Shown here: piece by piece, positions 12,464 to 13,808 of the stretch
Layout of the letters: each line of letters opens with the position of its first letter
Position numbering within the stretch: position 1 is the first letter of the stretch
NCBI GenBank assembly: GCA_035629935.1
Contig: DASQLQ010000079.1
Coordinates: 1 to 13,808 of the forward strand
DNA: 13,808 nucleotides
DNA from: DASQLQ01 sp035629935
GTDB lineage: Bacteria > Actinomycetota > CADDZG01 > WHSQ01
Reading direction: 5' to 3'
The notes under the pieces: generated by a model
Told to the model about the DNA's origin: nothing
Seen by the model: only the letters and a program-made list of their open reading frames with translations
Database searches by the model: none
Translations under genes and position numbers: made by a program

Positions 12464-13418
12464 CGAGCTCTTCTTCGGGATCCGGTCCGGGAACGGGAGG
12501 TCTCCGCATGCGTAGGGCGCCGGGGGCCGGCCCGCTCCCTCTTAGGGAAATCGCGCACGAGATCCCCGCAATCGCGCCTTCCGAGCTCGCCGCCTGCACC
12601 AGCTGCTCGCCGGGAGTCAGGTCTCCGCACGCGTAGACGTTGTCGACGGATGTTTCCCCATGGGGACCCACGGTGACGTAACCGAGGTCATCCACATCGC
12701 ACCCCAGTGCGACCGCTAGGGCGTTCCGGGGACGATGACCGATAGAGAAGAAAGCCTTCGTCGCCGGCACAACTCGCCCCGACGCCAGACGTGCTCCGGT
12801 TAAACGGGCCCCCTCGTCGAGCAGATCAGAAACGCTCTCCTCGATCACTTCGACTCCATGTCGCTGCAGGGCGATCTCGCAAGAGCGATCCCCCTCCCAC
12901 TGCTGCCCGTTCGTGACGAGAGTGACGCGCGCTCCCCAATCCAACAGGTCGAGGGCGAATCCGGCCGTGTGCTCTCCCCACCCGATCGCCAAGACATCCT
13001 GATCTCGAGCTTCGTATCCATCGCAACATGAACAATGGAAGATCGACGTCCCGTAGTGGTCCGAGAAGCCGGGGATCTCGGGCCAGATGTCCTCAACACC
13101 TTGCGCCAGGATCAGTCGCCGGGTCTTGATCGCTTGCTCGACGGTTTCGATCAGGAATCCGTCGGCGGCTACCTCGGCGGAAATGGCGATTCCCGCTTGG
13201 AACCGGACTGTCGGGTACTTCGCCACGTCGCCCCGGGCCGCAGTGAGCAGGTCGGAGGGTGGGGTCCCGTCCTGCGTCAGGTAACCGTGGACGTTCCCGG
13301 ATGTGAGGTTCCGCTGCTCGCCGGCATCTAGAACGACCGTCTTGCGCCGGTAGCGCCCCAGCCACAGGGCCGCCGCCAGCCCTGCCGGACCGCCTCCGCA
13401 CACCACGACGTCCTCCAT
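12453..13418 (-). CDS. Thioredoxin-reductase-like FAD/NAD(P) oxidoreductase
   Basis: The 321-residue product has the two-domain flavoprotein fold of thioredoxin reductase: FAD-binding CGGGPAG (7-13), a redox CxxC (Cys129-Ser-Cys131-Cys132, followed by DGYE), a second nucleotide-binding segment at 141-165, and the C-terminal FAD motif VYACGD. It is closer to the TrxR-like branch with HCxxC(D/H)GYE than to canonical TrxR with CATC. The second dinucleotide motif reads IGWGEHTAG, not the usual GGGNSA, so NADPH use is uncertain. A Pro-rich tail of about 30 residues follows the fold. I chose ATG 13418; TTG 13427, with GGGA about 5 nt upstream, is an alternative. No thioredoxin gene is adjacent. It may reduce a thioredoxin-like partner or oxidise a small dithiol. 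Confidence 0.85.
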   Translation of the reverse strand: MEDVVVCGGGPAGLAAALWLGRYRRKTVVLDAGEQRNLTSGNVHGYLTQDGTPPSDLLTAARGDVAKYPTVRFQAGIAISAEVAADGFLIETVEQAIKTRRLILAQGVEDIWPEIPGFSDHYGTSIFHCSCCDGYEARDQDVLAIGWGEHTAGFALDLLDWGARVTLVTNGQQWEGDRSCEIALQRHGVEVIEESVSDLLDEGARLTGARLASGRVVPATKAFFSIGHRPRNALAVALGCDVDDLGYVTVGPHGETSVDNVYACGDLTPGEQLVQAASSEGAIAGISCAISLRGSGPAPGALRMRRPPVPGPDPEEELASE

Positions 13419-13427
13419 GCGGCTCAA

Positions 13428-13548
13428 GTATTCCCGACCCTGCGTCGAATACGTAGCGAAGGACGACTGAAGTACTTATCCAGTTGGCCCACTCCGGTGC
13501 CGATGTCATGGATACGACACCGAGTTGTACCGAAAGGACTGGGAAAAA
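13428..13548. other. Divergent intergenic region
   Basis: This 121-nt stretch separates the divergent reductase-like gene and the exported protein gene and must hold promoters for both. It contains a small palindrome AAGTACTT (13470-13477) but no promoter that I could name with confidence. Confidence 0.5.
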
Positions 13549-13808
13549 GTGAGCCGATCTCTCAAAAGAACGTTCACGATCGTTGCTGCAGGAGCCTCCT
13601 TAGCGATGCTGCTTGCGGTGGCCGCACACGGTGCCGCCGGCGTAAAAACCAAGGTGACCCTGAATGGCAAGGAGCTGCGACACGGCTCACGTCTTCACGG
13701 GATGCTCTTCGCGCTGCCTTCTCTGGACGCCGAAGGTGACAAGGACGTATGCCTGTCGAACCGCAAGATCGTCTTGTTCAAAGTCACCAAGAAGGGTGTC
13801 AAGCGCCA
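13549..13808 (+). CDS. Exported protein of unknown function (3' truncated by window)
   Basis: An open reading frame starts at GTG 13549 and runs off the right edge (86 codons visible). AAAGGA (13533-13538) lies about 10 nt upstream. The N-terminus is a Sec signal peptide: basic SRSLKR, a hydrophobic segment with AGASLAMLLAVAA, and a likely cleavage near AHGAAG (about residue 31). The start of the mature part (KVTLNGKELRHGSRLHGML, then VCLSNRKIVLFKVTKKG) looks strand-rich. The C-L-S-N-R-K-I-V-L-F-K stretch recalls small beta domains of actinobacterial secreted proteins, in which a Cys precedes R-x-V-x-V/L-F-K. That is a weak resemblance. I cannot assign a function. Confidence 0.75.
   Translation, partial: MSRSLKRTFTIVAAGASLAMLLAVAAHGAAGVKTKVTLNGKELRHGSRLHGMLFALPSLDAEGDKDVCLSNRKIVLFKVTKKGVKR

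Overview
The window is a GC-rich bacterial chromosome segment that looks actinobacterial. The strongest pointer is a gene for the bacterial proteasome activator Bpa (264-743), with the C-terminal GQYL docking motif. From memory, that family is confined to Actinobacteria. The gene neighbourhood (bpa, tadA, serine/arginine tRNAs, SRP RNA, dnaX, ebfC, recR, lysC, asd) also recalls a looser version of the same region in Mycobacterium. A large, Alu-domain SRP RNA, no CCA encoded in the tRNA genes and several starts without a Shine-Dalgarno sequence suggest a lineage outside the classical Mycobacterium/Streptomyces group. The exact taxon cannot be told from this sequence.

Region 1 (1-1792): the 3' end of a sensor histidine kinase, then bpa about 8 nt downstream. 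A secreted PQQ-type sugar dehydrogenase gene converges on bpa, and the two stop codons share one CTAG. Region 2 (1793-4527) is an RNA-rich block: tRNA-Ser(GCT), a cupredoxin-like lipoprotein on the minus strand, tRNA-Arg(ACG), a PH-like/PGPGW membrane protein coupled to tadA, tRNA-Ser(CGA), a three-hairpin spacer, tRNA-Ser(GGA) and, 2 nt later, a roughly 280-nt SRP RNA. TadA makes inosine-34 in tRNA-Arg(ACG), so enzyme and substrate genes lie within about 800 bp.

Region 3 (4528-8148): a minus-strand lipoprotein of unknown function diverges from dnaX-ebfC-recR. The order tadA-SRP RNA-dnaX-ebfC-recR is the one known from Bacillus subtilis. Region 4 (8149-10060): a short leader with direct repeats and a palindrome precedes a membrane-anchored HD-GYP protein (probable cyclic-di-GMP phosphodiesterase). 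It ends in an extraordinary Pro-Thr, poly-Asp and Asp-Lys tail predicted to lie outside the cell.

Region 5 (10061-12463): lysC-asd, the first two steps of the aspartate family pathway, overlapping by 4 nt. lysC has a strong internal ribosome binding site that probably makes a separate beta subunit. Region 6 (12453-13808): a thioredoxin-reductase-like flavoprotein on the minus strand, overlapping asd tail to tail, and divergent from it the start of an exported protein cut off by the window end. I saw no mobile element, CRISPR array or prophage. The most interesting items are the large SRP RNA and its fusion-like spacing with a tRNA, the HD-GYP acidic tail, the internal lysC start, and altered motifs in Asd and the reductase-like protein.
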